This document shows positions 54,976 through 64,000 of a DNA stretch of 64,000 bases, piece by piece. The DNA is from Streptomyces sp. ALI-76-A (GTDB taxonomy: Bacteria > Actinomycetota > Actinomycetes > Streptomycetales > Streptomycetaceae). Position numbers and translations under genes: made by a program. The stretch's first letter is position 1. Each line of letters begins with the position of its first letter. The stretch is from the NCBI RefSeq assembly GCF_030287445.1, contig NZ_JASVWB010000002.1, forward strand, positions 5,332,001 to 5,396,000, written 5' to 3'. Under the pieces are notes generated by a model, which saw only the letters and a list, made by a program, of their open reading frames with translations, ran no database searches and had not been told where the DNA came from.

Positions 54976-56754
54976 GTGCCCCAGGACACCTACGACTACG
55001 ACGTCATCGTCGTCGGATCCGGCTTCGGCGGTTCCGTGACCGCCCTGCGCCTGACCGAGAAGGGCTACCGCGTCGGTGTCCTGGAGGCCGGCCGCCGCTT
55101 CACCCGCGACACCCTCCCGAAGACGTCCTGGGACCTCAGGAACTACCTCTGGGCACCGAAGTTCGGCATGTTCGGCCTTCAGCGCATCCACCTGCTCGGC
55201 AACGTCATGGTCCTGGCGGGCGCGGGCGTCGGCGGCGGCTCCCTCAACTACGCCAACACCCTCTACGTACCGCCCAAGCCGTTCTTCGAGGACGCGCAGT
55301 GGCGTGACATCACCGACTGGCAGGACGAGCTGGCGCCGTACTACGACCAGGCCCGCCGGATGCTCGGGGTGCGGCTCAACCCGACGATGACCCCGTCCGA
55401 CGTGCACCTCAAGGCGGCGGCCGAGCGGATGGGCGTCGGCGACACCTTCCACATGGCACCGGTCGGCGTGTTCTTCGGAGACGGCCAGGACGCCGACGGA
55501 TCGGTGCGGGCGAAGCCCGGCGAGCGGGTGCCGGACCCGTACTTCGGCGGGGTGGGCCCCGACCGCAAGGCGTGCGACGAGTGCGGCGAGTGCATGACCG
55601 GCTGCCGGCACGGCGCCAAGAACACCCTCAACGAGAACTACCTGTACCTCGCCGAGAAGGCGGGCGCGGTGGTGCACCCGCTGACGACGGTCGTGTCCGT
55701 CACGGACGACTCGCAGGGCGGGTACGCCGTCGCCACCCTCCCCACGGACGGCCGCCGCCGGACGAGGGGCAGGACCTTCAAGGCCCGCCGGGTCGTCCTC
55801 GCGGCCGGTACCTACGGCACCCAGACCCTGCTGCACCGCATGAAGGCGGGCGGTCAACTGCCGTACGTCTCCGACCGTCTGGGGGAGCTGACCCGCACCA
55901 ACTCCGAGGCGCTGGTCGGCGCGCAGACCACCGACCGCCGCTACCGGAAGGTGACGGGCCAGCGGAAGGCGGACTTCACGCGCGGCGTGGCCATCACGTC
56001 GTCCATCCACCCCGACGCCGACACCCACATCGAGCCGGTCCGCTACGGCAAGGGCTCCAACTCGATGGGCAGCCTGTCGATCCTCCAGGTGCCGTACGCG
56101 GAGGGCTCGTCCCGGGCCCTGGCCTGGCTGCGGAACGCGGCCCGCCACCCGCTCCTGGTCCTGCGCTCCCTCTCCAACCGCAAGTGGTCGGAGCGGACCA
56201 TCATCGGCCTGGTGATGCAGTCGCTGGACAACTCCCTGACGACGTATCTCAAACCGGACGGCGTGGGGAAGGGCCTGCTCACCGCCCGCCAGGGACACGG
56301 CTCCCCGAACCCCAAGCAGATCAAGGCGGCGTCGCGGGGCGCGTCGGCGATAGCCGCCGAGATCAACGGGTTCGCCGGCTCCAACGTGGGCGAACTGATG
56401 GGCACCCCGCTCACCGCCCACTTCCTCGGCGGCTGCGCGATCGGCTCCTCCCGCGAGACCGGGGTGATCGACCCGTACCACCGCCTCTACGGCCACCCCG
56501 GAATCTCCGTCGTCGACGGCGCGGCGGTCTCCGCCAACCTGGGCGTGAACCCGTCCCTGACCATCACGGCACAGGCCGAGCGCGCGATGTCGTACTGGCC
56601 CAACAAGGGCGAGCAGGACCCGCGTCCGGCGCAGGGAGAGGCGTACGAGCGTCTGAAGCCGGTCGAGCCGAAGTCCCCGGCGGTCCCGGCGGACGCGTTC
56701 GGCGCGCTGAAGCTGCCGTTCCTCGGGATACCGGCGGTGCCGCCGAAGAAGTGA
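54976..56754 (+). CDS. choD: GMC-type FAD oxidoreductase, cholesterol-oxidase-like, with a four-cysteine cluster
   Basis: 592 residues from GTG 54976 behind GAGGAGAG. The FAD site VIVVGSGFGGSVTALRL opens the protein, and GAGVGGGSLNYANTLY and the C-terminal FLGGCAIG…VSANLGVNPSLTITA complete the GMC fold. A CxxCxxCxxxC segment (C200, C203, C206, C210 in ACDECGECMTGCRHGAKNT) looks like half of a 4Fe-4S ferredoxin motif. There is no signal peptide. It matches mycobacterial ChoD, which also lies near guaB3; true cholesterol oxidation by that enzyme has been questioned. The substrate may be another alcohol. Confidence 0.88.
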   Translation: MPQDTYDYDVIVVGSGFGGSVTALRLTEKGYRVGVLEAGRRFTRDTLPKTSWDLRNYLWAPKFGMFGLQRIHLLGNVMVLAGAGVGGGSLNYANTLYVPPKPFFEDAQWRDITDWQDELAPYYDQARRMLGVRLNPTMTPSDVHLKAAAERMGVGDTFHMAPVGVFFGDGQDADGSVRAKPGERVPDPYFGGVGPDRKACDECGECMTGCRHGAKNTLNENYLYLAEKAGAVVHPLTTVVSVTDDSQGGYAVATLPTDGRRRTRGRTFKARRVVLAAGTYGTQTLLHRMKAGGQLPYVSDRLGELTRTNSEALVGAQTTDRRYRKVTGQRKADFTRGVAITSSIHPDADTHIEPVRYGKGSNSMGSLSILQVPYAEGSSRALAWLRNAARHPLLVLRSLSNRKWSERTIIGLVMQSLDNSLTTYLKPDGVGKGLLTARQGHGSPNPKQIKAASRGASAIAAEINGFAGSNVGELMGTPLTAHFLGGCAIGSSRETGVIDPYHRLYGHPGISVVDGAAVSANLGVNPSLTITAQAERAMSYWPNKGEQDPRPAQGEAYERLKPVEPKSPAVPADAFGALKLPFLGIPAVPPKK

Positions 56755-56810
56755 CCCGGCCGGGGAAGTGACCCGCCGGAGACGGAGCGGCACAGAGCCG
56801 GACAGACAGA

Positions 56811-56854
56811 GAGAAGGACCTGCGCCCCCCTCCGAGCGCAGGTCCTTCTCTTGT
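56811..56854. terminator. bidirectional terminator between choD and the wall-protein gene
   Basis: A perfect 15-bp stem (56811-56825 with 56836-56850) beginning GAGAAGGACC is followed by TTGT. Read from the other strand the arm also ends in a TTCTC run, so it can serve both converging genes. Confidence 0.9.
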
Positions 56855-56902
56855 CCAGCGATGAGTCTCTGTCTCGCGACGAGCCTCAGTGAGCCCTGAC
56901 GG

Positions 56903-57961
56903 TCACGCCTCGGCTCCGGCCTTGCGACGGCGCACCACGAAGACGGCACCGGCGCCGGCGACCACCGCGGCGCCGCCCACCAGACCGATCATCGGCAGGG
57001 CCGAGCTCGAACCCGTCTCGGCGAGCGTGCCGGTGGCGGAGACCTGGTTCACGTCCGACAGGTCAGCCATGCCGCCGGTCTGCGGCTTGGCGTCGTTCGG
57101 GTCACCGGCGTCCGAGCCGGCGGCCAGGACGTCGAAGAAGTACAGCCAGCCGTTCGGGTCGTCGGCGACCCAGCAGCCCTCGTCGTCGGCGTACTCGGCG
57201 AGGCCACCGGTGACCCCGAGGGCGTCCGGCACCTTGCCGCTGACGCTCAGCCGCAGCTTGTACGAGACCGACTGGCCCGCACCGAGCGAGAACGCGTCGA
57301 ACGTGCCGCCCTCGCCCGCGGCGCCCGCGATCGTCTCCCACGAGCCGGACGCCTTGTCGAAGACCTGGACCTTGATCTGGCCGGAGTAGTCCTCCGCGTC
57401 CTCCCAGCCGATCGCGGCGACGCCGATGAGCGGCTTGATGTCCTTGACCTCGTCGTCGCCGCGGTTGGACACGTTGAACGAGAACGCGGTCCAGCCGCTG
57501 CCGGCGACGATCGTCTCGGGCAGCCCGGACAGACCGCTGGTCACCTCGGCGCTGAGTTCGGCGGTGCTGTCGCCGTTCTCGTCCACACACAGCTCGGGGT
57601 CCTCGTCGCCGGGCGCGCTCGCGCTGGGGCTGGGCGACGCGGAGGCGGCCGGGGTGCTTTCGTCGGCGGCGGGGGTGCTCTCGTCCGCGGCCGGGGTGCT
57701 TTCGTCGGCGGCGGGGGTGCTCTCGTCCGCGGCCGGGGTGCTTTCGTCGGCGGCGGGGCTGCTCTCGTCCGCGGCCGGAGTGCTCTCCTCGGCGGCGGGC
57801 GTGCTGGTGTCGGCGGCCGGAGTGCTCTCCTCGGCGGCCGGGGTGCTCGTCGACGTGTTCGGCGTCTCGTCCGTCGCGAACGCGACCGGAGCGGAGAGCA
57901 GGGTGAGCGGGGCTATGACGGCGGTCGCGGCCGCTGCCACCATGGCACGACGAAGCTTCAT
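56903..57961 (-). CDS. sortase-anchored (LAXTG) cell-surface protein with acidic heptad repeats
   Basis: 352 residues. The signal peptide ends near AFATDET. Residues about 36-108 are Ser/Thr/Pro/Glu-rich seven-residue repeats (TPAADES ×5-7, variants TPAAEES, TPAADTS), a likely wall-spanning, possibly glycosylated stalk. A folded domain of about 190 residues follows (SGWTAFSFNVSNRGDDEVKD, GCWVADDPNGWLYFFDV). The C-terminus is LAETG (313-317), a hydrophobic span and RRRKAGAEA, the signal recognised by the Streptomyces class E sortases. No sortase gene is nearby. Function may be surface adhesion or coat structure in aerial growth (inferred). Confidence 0.9.
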   Translation of the reverse strand: MKLRRAMVAAAATAVIAPLTLLSAPVAFATDETPNTSTSTPAAEESTPAADTSTPAAEESTPAADESSPAADESTPAADESTPAADESTPAADESTPAADESTPAASASPSPSASAPGDEDPELCVDENGDSTAELSAEVTSGLSGLPETIVAGSGWTAFSFNVSNRGDDEVKDIKPLIGVAAIGWEDAEDYSGQIKVQVFDKASGSWETIAGAAGEGGTFDAFSLGAGQSVSYKLRLSVSGKVPDALGVTGGLAEYADDEGCWVADDPNGWLYFFDVLAAGSDAGDPNDAKPQTGGMADLSDVNQVSATGTLAETGSSSALPMIGLVGGAAVVAGAGAVFVVRRRKAGAEA

Positions 57962-58169
57962 GAAGACCTCGGGAATCAGGTGCGCCGCGCGGTGCGGCGC
58001 GCTTGGGGGAGGCCTCCGCGTGTGGGGCGCGGGTGTGGCCCTTGATACGCGGTGTTTGATCTGTGAGGCCTGTGAATGGTTGCCCTCGCATTCACATCAT
58101 TCTTATGTGGTTTGAGTCACATCTTGTTTCCTTGTGAACGCGCTTTCCCCCGGCCTAGAACTGTGCCTC

Positions 58170-59318
58170 ATGTCTGACAAGCCGTCCGAGGAAGCGTCCT
58201 CGACCCCGGAGCTCCCCGAGATTCCCGACGACGTCTGGGAGCAGTTCGTCCGCGACGCCGAGCGGGGCCTCCCCGACTCGGCCCCGAAGGAGCCGTCCGC
58301 GCGCGCCCGCATGGTGACCGAACGGCTGCGGCGTCAGGAGGCGCGGGGCGAACTGCCGCAGGGCTGGCGCTCCGGGCCCGCGTGGCAGGACACCGGCCGG
58401 CGCGCGGCCAGGCGCCGGCGCCTGTGGGCGGTGCTCGGCGTGCCGGCCGCCGTCGCCGTGGCCGTCGTGGCGCTGAGACCGTCGCTGCTGCCGGGCGACC
58501 CGTTCGGCGAGGGGACGCCGGACACCGCGGCCGCACCGCTCCCGGCGGAGACCGCGGCCCCGACCGGACCTCCGGCCACCACGGCTCCCGAGAGGCCCAC
58601 GCTGGACGAGCCGTTCGCCGGTTCCCCGGCGAAGCGGTGGGCCGACGGCGCCGACGGCATCGTCCTGCCGCGGGCCACGGCCGTCGGAGGACTGCCGAAG
58701 GACCAGGTCGAGCTCGCGCTCCAGCAGACCAAGAAGCTGCTCGTCCACGCCAACCTCGACCCGAAGACCCTGCGCGGCGAACACCCCGGGGCCGCCCTCG
58801 CGGTGCTCGACCCCAAGCAGCCCGAGCTGCTCGACGACCTGAACCGGTCCCTGCGCGCGCCCGGCGAGGACGACGACCCGCTGCGCCTGTTCAGCCGCTT
58901 CGACCCCGCCGAAGTGGAGCCGGCCGGCGATGTGATCAAGACGCGCGGCCGGATGACGTTCGCGAAGGGCGACCAGGGGGGCGTGGCCGTGCACGCCGAC
59001 TACACCTTCGTCTACCCGCTGGTGCGGACCGACGGCTCCACCGAGGTGACCCGTACGGTCGTCCGCCGGGTCCTCGACGTCGAACTCCCCGACCCCGCCC
59101 GTTACCGGGTCACTCCGGGCCGGCTCAACGTGCTGCGTCACGACGTGAGTTCCGGCAACTCGGCCTGTGGCGTGTTCGACGGCTATCTGCATCCGCAGTT
59201 CGGCTCGGCCGACCCGACCGGCGAGCCCCCGACCGGCCCGACGACGGACCCGTACGACCGCAGCGAGGACCTGGACGCCGGCCGCGCGGACATCTGCGGA
59301 GCGGTCTCCCGCATCTGA
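58170..59318 (+). CDS. single-span membrane protein of unknown function
   Basis: 382 residues from ATG 58170. A cytoplasmic N-terminal part (EIPDDVWEQFVRDAERGLPD, acidic then Arg-rich) resembles anti-sigma or membrane regulator tails; the span is 85-102. The rest (about 150-382) is extracytoplasmic and contains LPRATAVGGLPKDQVELALQ, VHADYTFVYPLVRTDGSTEV and a C-terminal Cys pair (NSACGVFDG, ADICGAVSRI). No ribosome-binding site is obvious; TAGAAC 10 bp upstream could be a -10 box giving a nearly leaderless message. I recall homologues throughout Streptomyces at this place but no function. Confidence 0.85.
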   Translation: MSDKPSEEASSTPELPEIPDDVWEQFVRDAERGLPDSAPKEPSARARMVTERLRRQEARGELPQGWRSGPAWQDTGRRAARRRRLWAVLGVPAAVAVAVVALRPSLLPGDPFGEGTPDTAAAPLPAETAAPTGPPATTAPERPTLDEPFAGSPAKRWADGADGIVLPRATAVGGLPKDQVELALQQTKKLLVHANLDPKTLRGEHPGAALAVLDPKQPELLDDLNRSLRAPGEDDDPLRLFSRFDPAEVEPAGDVIKTRGRMTFAKGDQGGVAVHADYTFVYPLVRTDGSTEVTRTVVRRVLDVELPDPARYRVTPGRLNVLRHDVSSGNSACGVFDGYLHPQFGSADPTGEPPTGPTTDPYDRSEDLDAGRADICGAVSRI

Positions 59319-59396
59319 CCTCCGGCCGGCGGCGGCCACCGCGGCCCATGTCGGACAGCGAGGACCGCCGCCGGGGCGGCCGGGACCGGGGACAGC

Positions 59397-59434
59397 GGAA
59401 GGGCCCCGCGGGCTCGGAGCCGCGGGGCCCTTCC
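59397..59434 (+). terminator. 15-bp perfect hairpin terminator
   Basis: 59397-59411 pairs exactly with 59420-59434 (arms start GGAAGGGCCC), about 80 bp after the membrane-protein stop. It is followed by TGG instead of a T-run. Confidence 0.85.
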
Positions 59435-59944
59435 TGGTCGGCACCGACGTCAGGGCAGCGCCGGTGCCTGGGAGCGGCGCCGGGGGGTTGCGCCGCTTGT
59501 CCTTCAGTGCCCCGGTCGGCGACCCGGCGCATGCGGGGCGCGCGAATGGTCTCGACCTTTGGCAGTGGGGCAACGGATCAATGCAGGTGTCTTACGAGGG
59601 GACTTGGGGGGCTTTCCACGCATCGTGCTCGATGGCAGCGGCCTCCGCAACCGTTTGACCCAGTCTTGTACTTCTTCTTGCACTTCCGTCGGCCGGCCCC
59701 GGGCGTCCCCGGAGCCGGCCGTTCTCTTGGGTGACCGGGCTGCTGTCCCCTGCCGTCCGGTCACTTACCTGGAGCGAGGTCCCACGACGCACGGCACGAT
59801 CCGTACGTCTCATCGCCCCAGTGAGCCACGCGTGGTTCTTCGGGCCCGCCCCTGGCTGGCGCGGACACCACCCCCAACGAGGTGCCACGCGGCACGGTCA
59901 CGCGCCGTACGGGTGAGAGCGGCCCCGAACTCGGATGCGACCGG
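59435..59944 (+). other. 510-bp region without a confirmed gene; possible small transcript
   Basis: Base composition drops between about 59550 and 59690 (AACGGATCAATGCAGG, TTGTACTTCTTCTTGCACTT). It ends in a stem-loop (59690-59697 with 59714-59721, plus an inner stem) followed by TTCTCTT. All three plus frames carry short ORFs with unusual codons (one contains TTA), none with a strong ribosome-binding site. A small RNA or leader transcript fits at least as well as a peptide. Confidence 0.4.
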
Positions 59945-60012
59945 GCCCGGAACGCGGACCCGCACGGGACTCGGACCCGCACGGACCTCAGATCCGCACG
60001 GACCTCAGATCC
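59945..60012. repeat. 17-bp minisatellite running into the aroQ stop codon
   Basis: Two exact copies of GCACGGACCTCAGATCC (59979-59995, 59996-60012) follow two decayed copies (59945-59961, 59962-59978). The last unit overlaps the aroQ stop codon at 60005-60007, so the gene's final codons seeded or took part in the expansion. Confidence 0.85.
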
Positions 60013-60292
60013 GGCCGCGGCACAGTTCGAGGAGCGTCATGGCCAGGGAGGTGCCGGGCCTGCCCAGCGCCTCGCTGTAGTGGTGGAGGACCTCCATCTC
60101 GCGGGAGAGGTTCACGCGTCGCCCGCCGGAGGTGATCCGGGCCTCCTGGATGACCGCGGACACGGCCATCCGTTCCTGGATCAGCCCGATGATCCGGTCG
60201 TCGAGGGCGTCGATGCGCTCCCGGGCGCCGGTGATCACGTCGGCGGCCTCGGTGGTGTGCGCGCCGGTCTTCTCCGCTGCGGTGGCGGTCAT
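60005..60292 (-). CDS. aroQ: chorismate mutase, AroQ type
   Basis: 95 residues from ATG 60292, with GAGGAG upstream. It converts chorismate to prephenate, the branch to Phe and Tyr. The AroQ helix pattern is visible: ARERIDALDDRIIGLIQERM (first helix with the active-site Arg), VIQEARI and RREMEVL-like NLSREMEVLHHY with the Arg/Glu contacts. The size is that of monofunctional actinobacterial enzymes, which often need a DAHP synthase partner. The upstream leader peptide and hairpin suggest attenuation by aromatic amino acid supply. It is divergent from guaA. Confidence 0.93.
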   Translation of the reverse strand: MTATAAEKTGAHTTEAADVITGARERIDALDDRIIGLIQERMAVSAVIQEARITSGGRRVNLSREMEVLHHYSEALGRPGTSLAMTLLELCRGRI

Positions 60293-60353
60293 GTCAGGGG
60301 CTCCTCGTCGGAAGGTGCGGTGCCCCGGAGCGGCAGGTCCCGGAAACGCCAGA

Positions 60354-60380
60354 CGCCCCGGGCCTTGTCGGCCCGGGGCG
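60354..60380 (-). terminator. attenuator-type hairpin upstream of aroQ
   Basis: A perfect 11-bp stem (60370-60380 with 60354-60364 on the minus strand, loop GACAA) lies 24 bp after the leader-peptide stop and 61 bp before the aroQ start. A second hairpin inside the leader (60421-60444, nine pairs with one mismatch) could alternate with upstream pairing. Confidence 0.7.
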
Positions 60381-60404
60381 CCTGGGAAGTCGCTCGTCAG
60401 TTGC

Positions 60405-60476
60405 TCAAGCAGCACGACCATGGCAGCCGGTGGGCCGGTTGCCATAGGTAAAGAGGAAGGCCGGGTGCGTGAGCAT
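60405..60476 (-). CDS. putative 23-residue aromatic leader peptide of aroQ
   Basis: Reads [20 protein letters not shown] plus RAA. Two Phe codons and one Tyr codon stand close together at positions 7, 9 and 11, while the whole peptide is only 23 residues. CATACT ends six bases before the ATG, so the message is probably leaderless, as reported for Streptomyces trp leader transcripts. A terminator-like stem follows its stop. The layout equals classical amino-acid attenuators, here sensing Phe/Tyr for chorismate mutase. Confidence 0.7.
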   Translation of the reverse strand: MLTHPAFLFTYGNRPTGCHGRAA

Positions 60477-60601
60477 GCGGCCAGTATGTCACGGCACGTT
60501 TTCCGCGCCGGTCCTCCCTGCCGGGCAGCGGACGCCCGTCCGCGCCCACCTCGGTAGAATCGGAGAGCACAGAGACCCCGCCCCACCGCCGGAAGGCCCC
60601 C

Positions 60602-62173
<1,572 letters not shown>

Positions 62174-62178
62174 GTCTT

Positions 62179-62220
62179 CCTGAGTCCTGAGTCCTGAGTC
62201 CTGAAGTCCTGAAGTCCTGA
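62179..62220. repeat. short tandem repeat after guaA
   Basis: Three CTGAGTC heptamers are followed by CTGAAGTC octamers, between convergent guaA and the flavin-type gene. Slippage between 7- and 8-bp units is visible. Confidence 0.9.
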
Positions 62221-62226
62221 CGGGGC

Positions 62227-62706
62227 TCAGGTCCGCTTGAGCGTGCGCACCGGCTCTCCGGGCTTCCAGACCTGGACGACCAGGTACTTCTCGTCCTCGA
62301 CAGAGGTCCGGACGACCTCGGTCAGCTCGGTGCGGAAGAGGTGGAACGGCTGCGGCGGTCCCACCTCTTCGACGTATCCGGCCCGCTCCACCGGATCGTC
62401 CACCTCGATCGCCCGGCCGCTGATCCGGACGTCACCGCCGCCCATGCCCTGCCCCTCGCCGGGGTTCGCCTGGAGCGCGAAGCGCGGGTCGCGGCGCAGG
62501 TCGAGCGCCTTGACCGAGTCCGGCATCATGCCCAGCCACAGTTCACCGTTCAGGAACCGCACCTCCAGGCCGGTGGTGCGCGGTGAGCCGTCCTTGCGCA
62601 GGGTCGCGAGGACGTGGTGCGTGAACGCGCCGAAGCGCTTCTCGGCCGTTCTGGCGAGGTCGGGTTCCGCCGCGGAGAAGGCCGCCCAGTTCGTACGAGC
62701 TGTCAT
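62227..62706 (-). CDS. pyridoxamine 5'-phosphate oxidase-family (FMN/F420-binding split barrel) protein
   Basis: 159 residues from ATG 62706. The split-barrel pattern is clear: HHVLATLRKDGSPRTTGLEV, GELWLGMMPDSVKALDLRRD and the C-terminal VRTSVEDEKYLVVQVWKPG. Members bind FMN, F420 or heme and reduce or oxidise small molecules; this subfamily has no assigned substrate. It is convergent with guaA and divergent from the aldolase-type gene at 62849, with 142 bp between. Confidence 0.88.
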   Translation of the reverse strand: MTARTNWAAFSAAEPDLARTAEKRFGAFTHHVLATLRKDGSPRTTGLEVRFLNGELWLGMMPDSVKALDLRRDPRFALQANPGEGQGMGGGDVRISGRAIEVDDPVERAGYVEEVGPPQPFHLFRTELTEVVRTSVEDEKYLVVQVWKPGEPVRTLKRT

Positions 62707-62848
62707 ACGTGCCAGTCTCGCGTCGATACCCGACACTTGCTGTCTGGTATCGGCCGTGTGCGTCATCTTTATGAACCAGCGCTGTTCTCCCGCGCTGACC
62801 GACGGTAACTTCCGCCCCGTAAAGCTCCCCAGTGCTGGAGGACACCAC

Positions 62849-63658
62849 ATGCACGGGACGCCCGATGCCGGGCCCACACCGCCGCTGCCGTTGCCCACCG
62901 ACCGGCTGCGGTTCGCGATGCCGCCGATGCACGAGTCGCTCGACGACGAGCGGCGGCACCGCAAGGAGCGGCTCGCGGGCGCGCTGCGGATCTTCGGGCG
63001 GCTCGGCTTCGAGGACGGGGTGTCGGGACATATCACCGCCCGTGACCCCGAGTACAGCGACTGCTTCTGGGTCAATCCGTTCGGCATGCCCTTCAGGCAC
63101 GTCACGGTGAGCGACCTGGTGCTGGCCAACTCCGAGGGGCAGGTGATCCAGGGCGGCTACCACGTCAACCAGGCGGCGTTCACCGTGCACGTCCAGGTGC
63201 ACGCCGCCCGCCCGGACGTCGTCGCGGTCGCCCACTGCCACTCGGTGCACGGCCGGGCGCTGTCGGCGCTGGGCGAGATCCTGGAGCCGATCACCCAGGA
63301 GAGCTGCGCCTTCTACGAGGACCTCGCGCTCTACGACGCCTACAGCGGCGTCGCCGTCGACGCCGAGGAGGGCCGCCGTATCGCCTCCGCCCTCGGCACC
63401 CGCAAGGCGCTCGTGCTGCGCAACCACGGCCTGCTGACCGTCGGCGACTCGGTGGACGCGGCGGCCTGGTGGTTCCTGTCCCTGGAACGGTCCTGCCAGG
63501 TGCAGCTGACCGCGAAGGCGGCCGGACGCCCCCTCCTGATCGACCACAGGATGGCGGTGGCGACCCGCGAGCAGCTGGGCGGGGACCTGGTGGCGTGGAT
63601 CAACTACCAGCCCATGTGGAAGGACATCAGCCGCAGCGAGCCGGATCTGCTGGACTAG
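62849..63658 (+). CDS. class II aldolase/adducin-family protein
   Basis: 269 residues from ATG 62849, preceded by GGAGG (62837-62841). The zinc site of L-fuculose-phosphate-aldolase-like proteins appears as AHCHSVHG and LRNHGLLTVG; EDGVSGHITARDPE and WVNPFGMPFRHVTVSDL match the bacterial adducin-type group. It may cleave or decarboxylate a sugar-derived acid, but many members of this subgroup have no known reaction. No sugar kinase or transporter lies next to it. Confidence 0.9.
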   Translation: MHGTPDAGPTPPLPLPTDRLRFAMPPMHESLDDERRHRKERLAGALRIFGRLGFEDGVSGHITARDPEYSDCFWVNPFGMPFRHVTVSDLVLANSEGQVIQGGYHVNQAAFTVHVQVHAARPDVVAVAHCHSVHGRALSALGEILEPITQESCAFYEDLALYDAYSGVAVDAEEGRRIASALGTRKALVLRNHGLLTVGDSVDAAAWWFLSLERSCQVQLTAKAAGRPLLIDHRMAVATREQLGGDLVAWINYQPMWKDISRSEPDLLD

Positions 63659-63727
63659 CGCCGGGCCGGGCCTTCCCGCCCGCCCCTGACCGACGAGGGG
63701 AAGGGGAACGGGAAGCGGACGGGCGCA

Positions 63728-64000
63728 CTAGAAGCCTCTCAGGACGGCCGCTTTCGTCAGTGCGAACTCCTCGTCCGTGAGCACCCCGTCCCGGTGCAGC
63801 TCGCCCAGCTCCCGCAGCCGCCGCAGCAGTACGTCGTGATGGTCGGCCGGGGGCGGGACGGTCGCCGTGAGCCGGGGCCGGGCCGCCCGGTGCGCGTCCT
63901 GCTCGACGCCGGTGCGGGTGGAGGGGTGCGGCAGCCGGGCCGTGACGGCGGCGGCGACGATCGCCGTGAGCAGGTCGCGGCGGGCGCTGCCCCACAGGTC
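63728..64000 (-). CDS. SHOCT-domain protein, C-terminal part (start beyond window)
   Basis: Ninety codons are visible without a start, ending at TAG 63728-63730. The last ~30 residues, LGELHRDGVLTDEEFALTKA plus AVLRGF, are a typical SHOCT domain, a short helical oligomerisation unit at protein C-termini. Before it comes an Ala/Arg/Pro-rich linker and DLWGSARRDLLTAIVAAAVT. In Streptomyces such tails often follow membrane segments; that part is outside the window. The frame has no ATG or GTG in the window that could serve as a sensible start. Confidence 0.8.
   Translation of the reverse strand, partial: DLWGSARRDLLTAIVAAAVTARLPHPSTRTGVEQDAHRAARPRLTATVPPPADHHDVLLRRLRELGELHRDGVLTDEEFALTKAAVLRGF

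Noticed and set aside
59559..60080. Plus-strand frame of 173 codons before aroQ
   Set aside because: Non-coding codon bias, runs through a hairpin and a minisatellite into the antisense of aroQ.

Overview
This window is chromosomal DNA from a high-GC actinomycete, almost certainly a Streptomyces. The evidence is strongly G/C-ended codon usage, frequent GTG starts and stop/start overlaps of the GTGA type, and unmistakable whiD, bldM, groES/groEL1 and guaB genes. The order alr – tsaE – tsaB – rimI – tsaD – groES/EL1 – WhiB-like – sigma – guaB – guaB3 – choD parallels the Mycobacterium alr–groEL1–whiB3–sigD–guaB2–guaB3–choD block (recalled knowledge, no alignment was run). The window is therefore core chromosome with Streptomyces-specific insertions. 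I see no tRNA, rRNA, CRISPR array, insertion sequence or phage module.

Layout. 1–5.2 kb: the 3' end of acpS, a secreted beta-helix protein, bifunctional nnrE/nnrD, an intergenic minisatellite and alr. 5.4–10.7 kb: an alpha/beta hydrolase, tsaE, a 56-residue protein behind a palindrome, a YkuD-like protein, and the overlapping tsaB–rimI–tsaD genes for the t6A tRNA modification. 11–17.4 kb: hemicellulose use (GH3 glycosidase, LacI-type repressor, GH10 xylanase with CBM2) with matching operators, then an LCP ligase. 17.4–22.3 kb: a DGPF/ECF42 sigma pair with a textbook promoter, a THUMP-like methyltransferase and two tandem CE4 deacetylase lipoproteins. 22.8–25 kb: groES-groEL1 behind two CIRCE boxes. 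25–28.4 kb: SnoaL-like, SDR, MOSC and LysR genes. 28.5–33.8 kb: the developmental and GTP block (whiD, bldM with a sigma-BldN promoter, an ECF sigma resembling ShbA/SigD, guaB, guaB3). 33.9–39.3 kb: a membrane protein, a nucleotide-sugar dehydrogenase lacking its cysteine, glpD and a serine hydrolase. 39.9–53 kb: six consecutive receptor-type Ser/Thr kinases, one a clear pseudokinase. 53–64 kb: an aldehyde dehydrogenase, a cholesterol-oxidase-like enzyme, a LAXTG wall protein, aroQ chorismate mutase with a probable Phe/Tyr attenuator, guaA and three smaller genes.

Most interesting signals: (1) the kinase array, with related extracellular domains and a pseudokinase whose activation segment carries about 400 extra residues; (2) a leader peptide with Phe, Phe and Tyr codons followed by a hairpin in front of aroQ; (3) an exact ECF42-type promoter before the DGPF gene; (4) a nucleotide-sugar dehydrogenase with Thr in place of the catalytic Cys; (5) a cysteine-containing 42-codon ORF with rare codons between whiD and bldM; (6) several intergenic minisatellites.

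Limits: function calls rest on motif reading and memory of families. No database search was possible, and start codons were chosen by ribosome-binding sites, codon bias and gene overlap.
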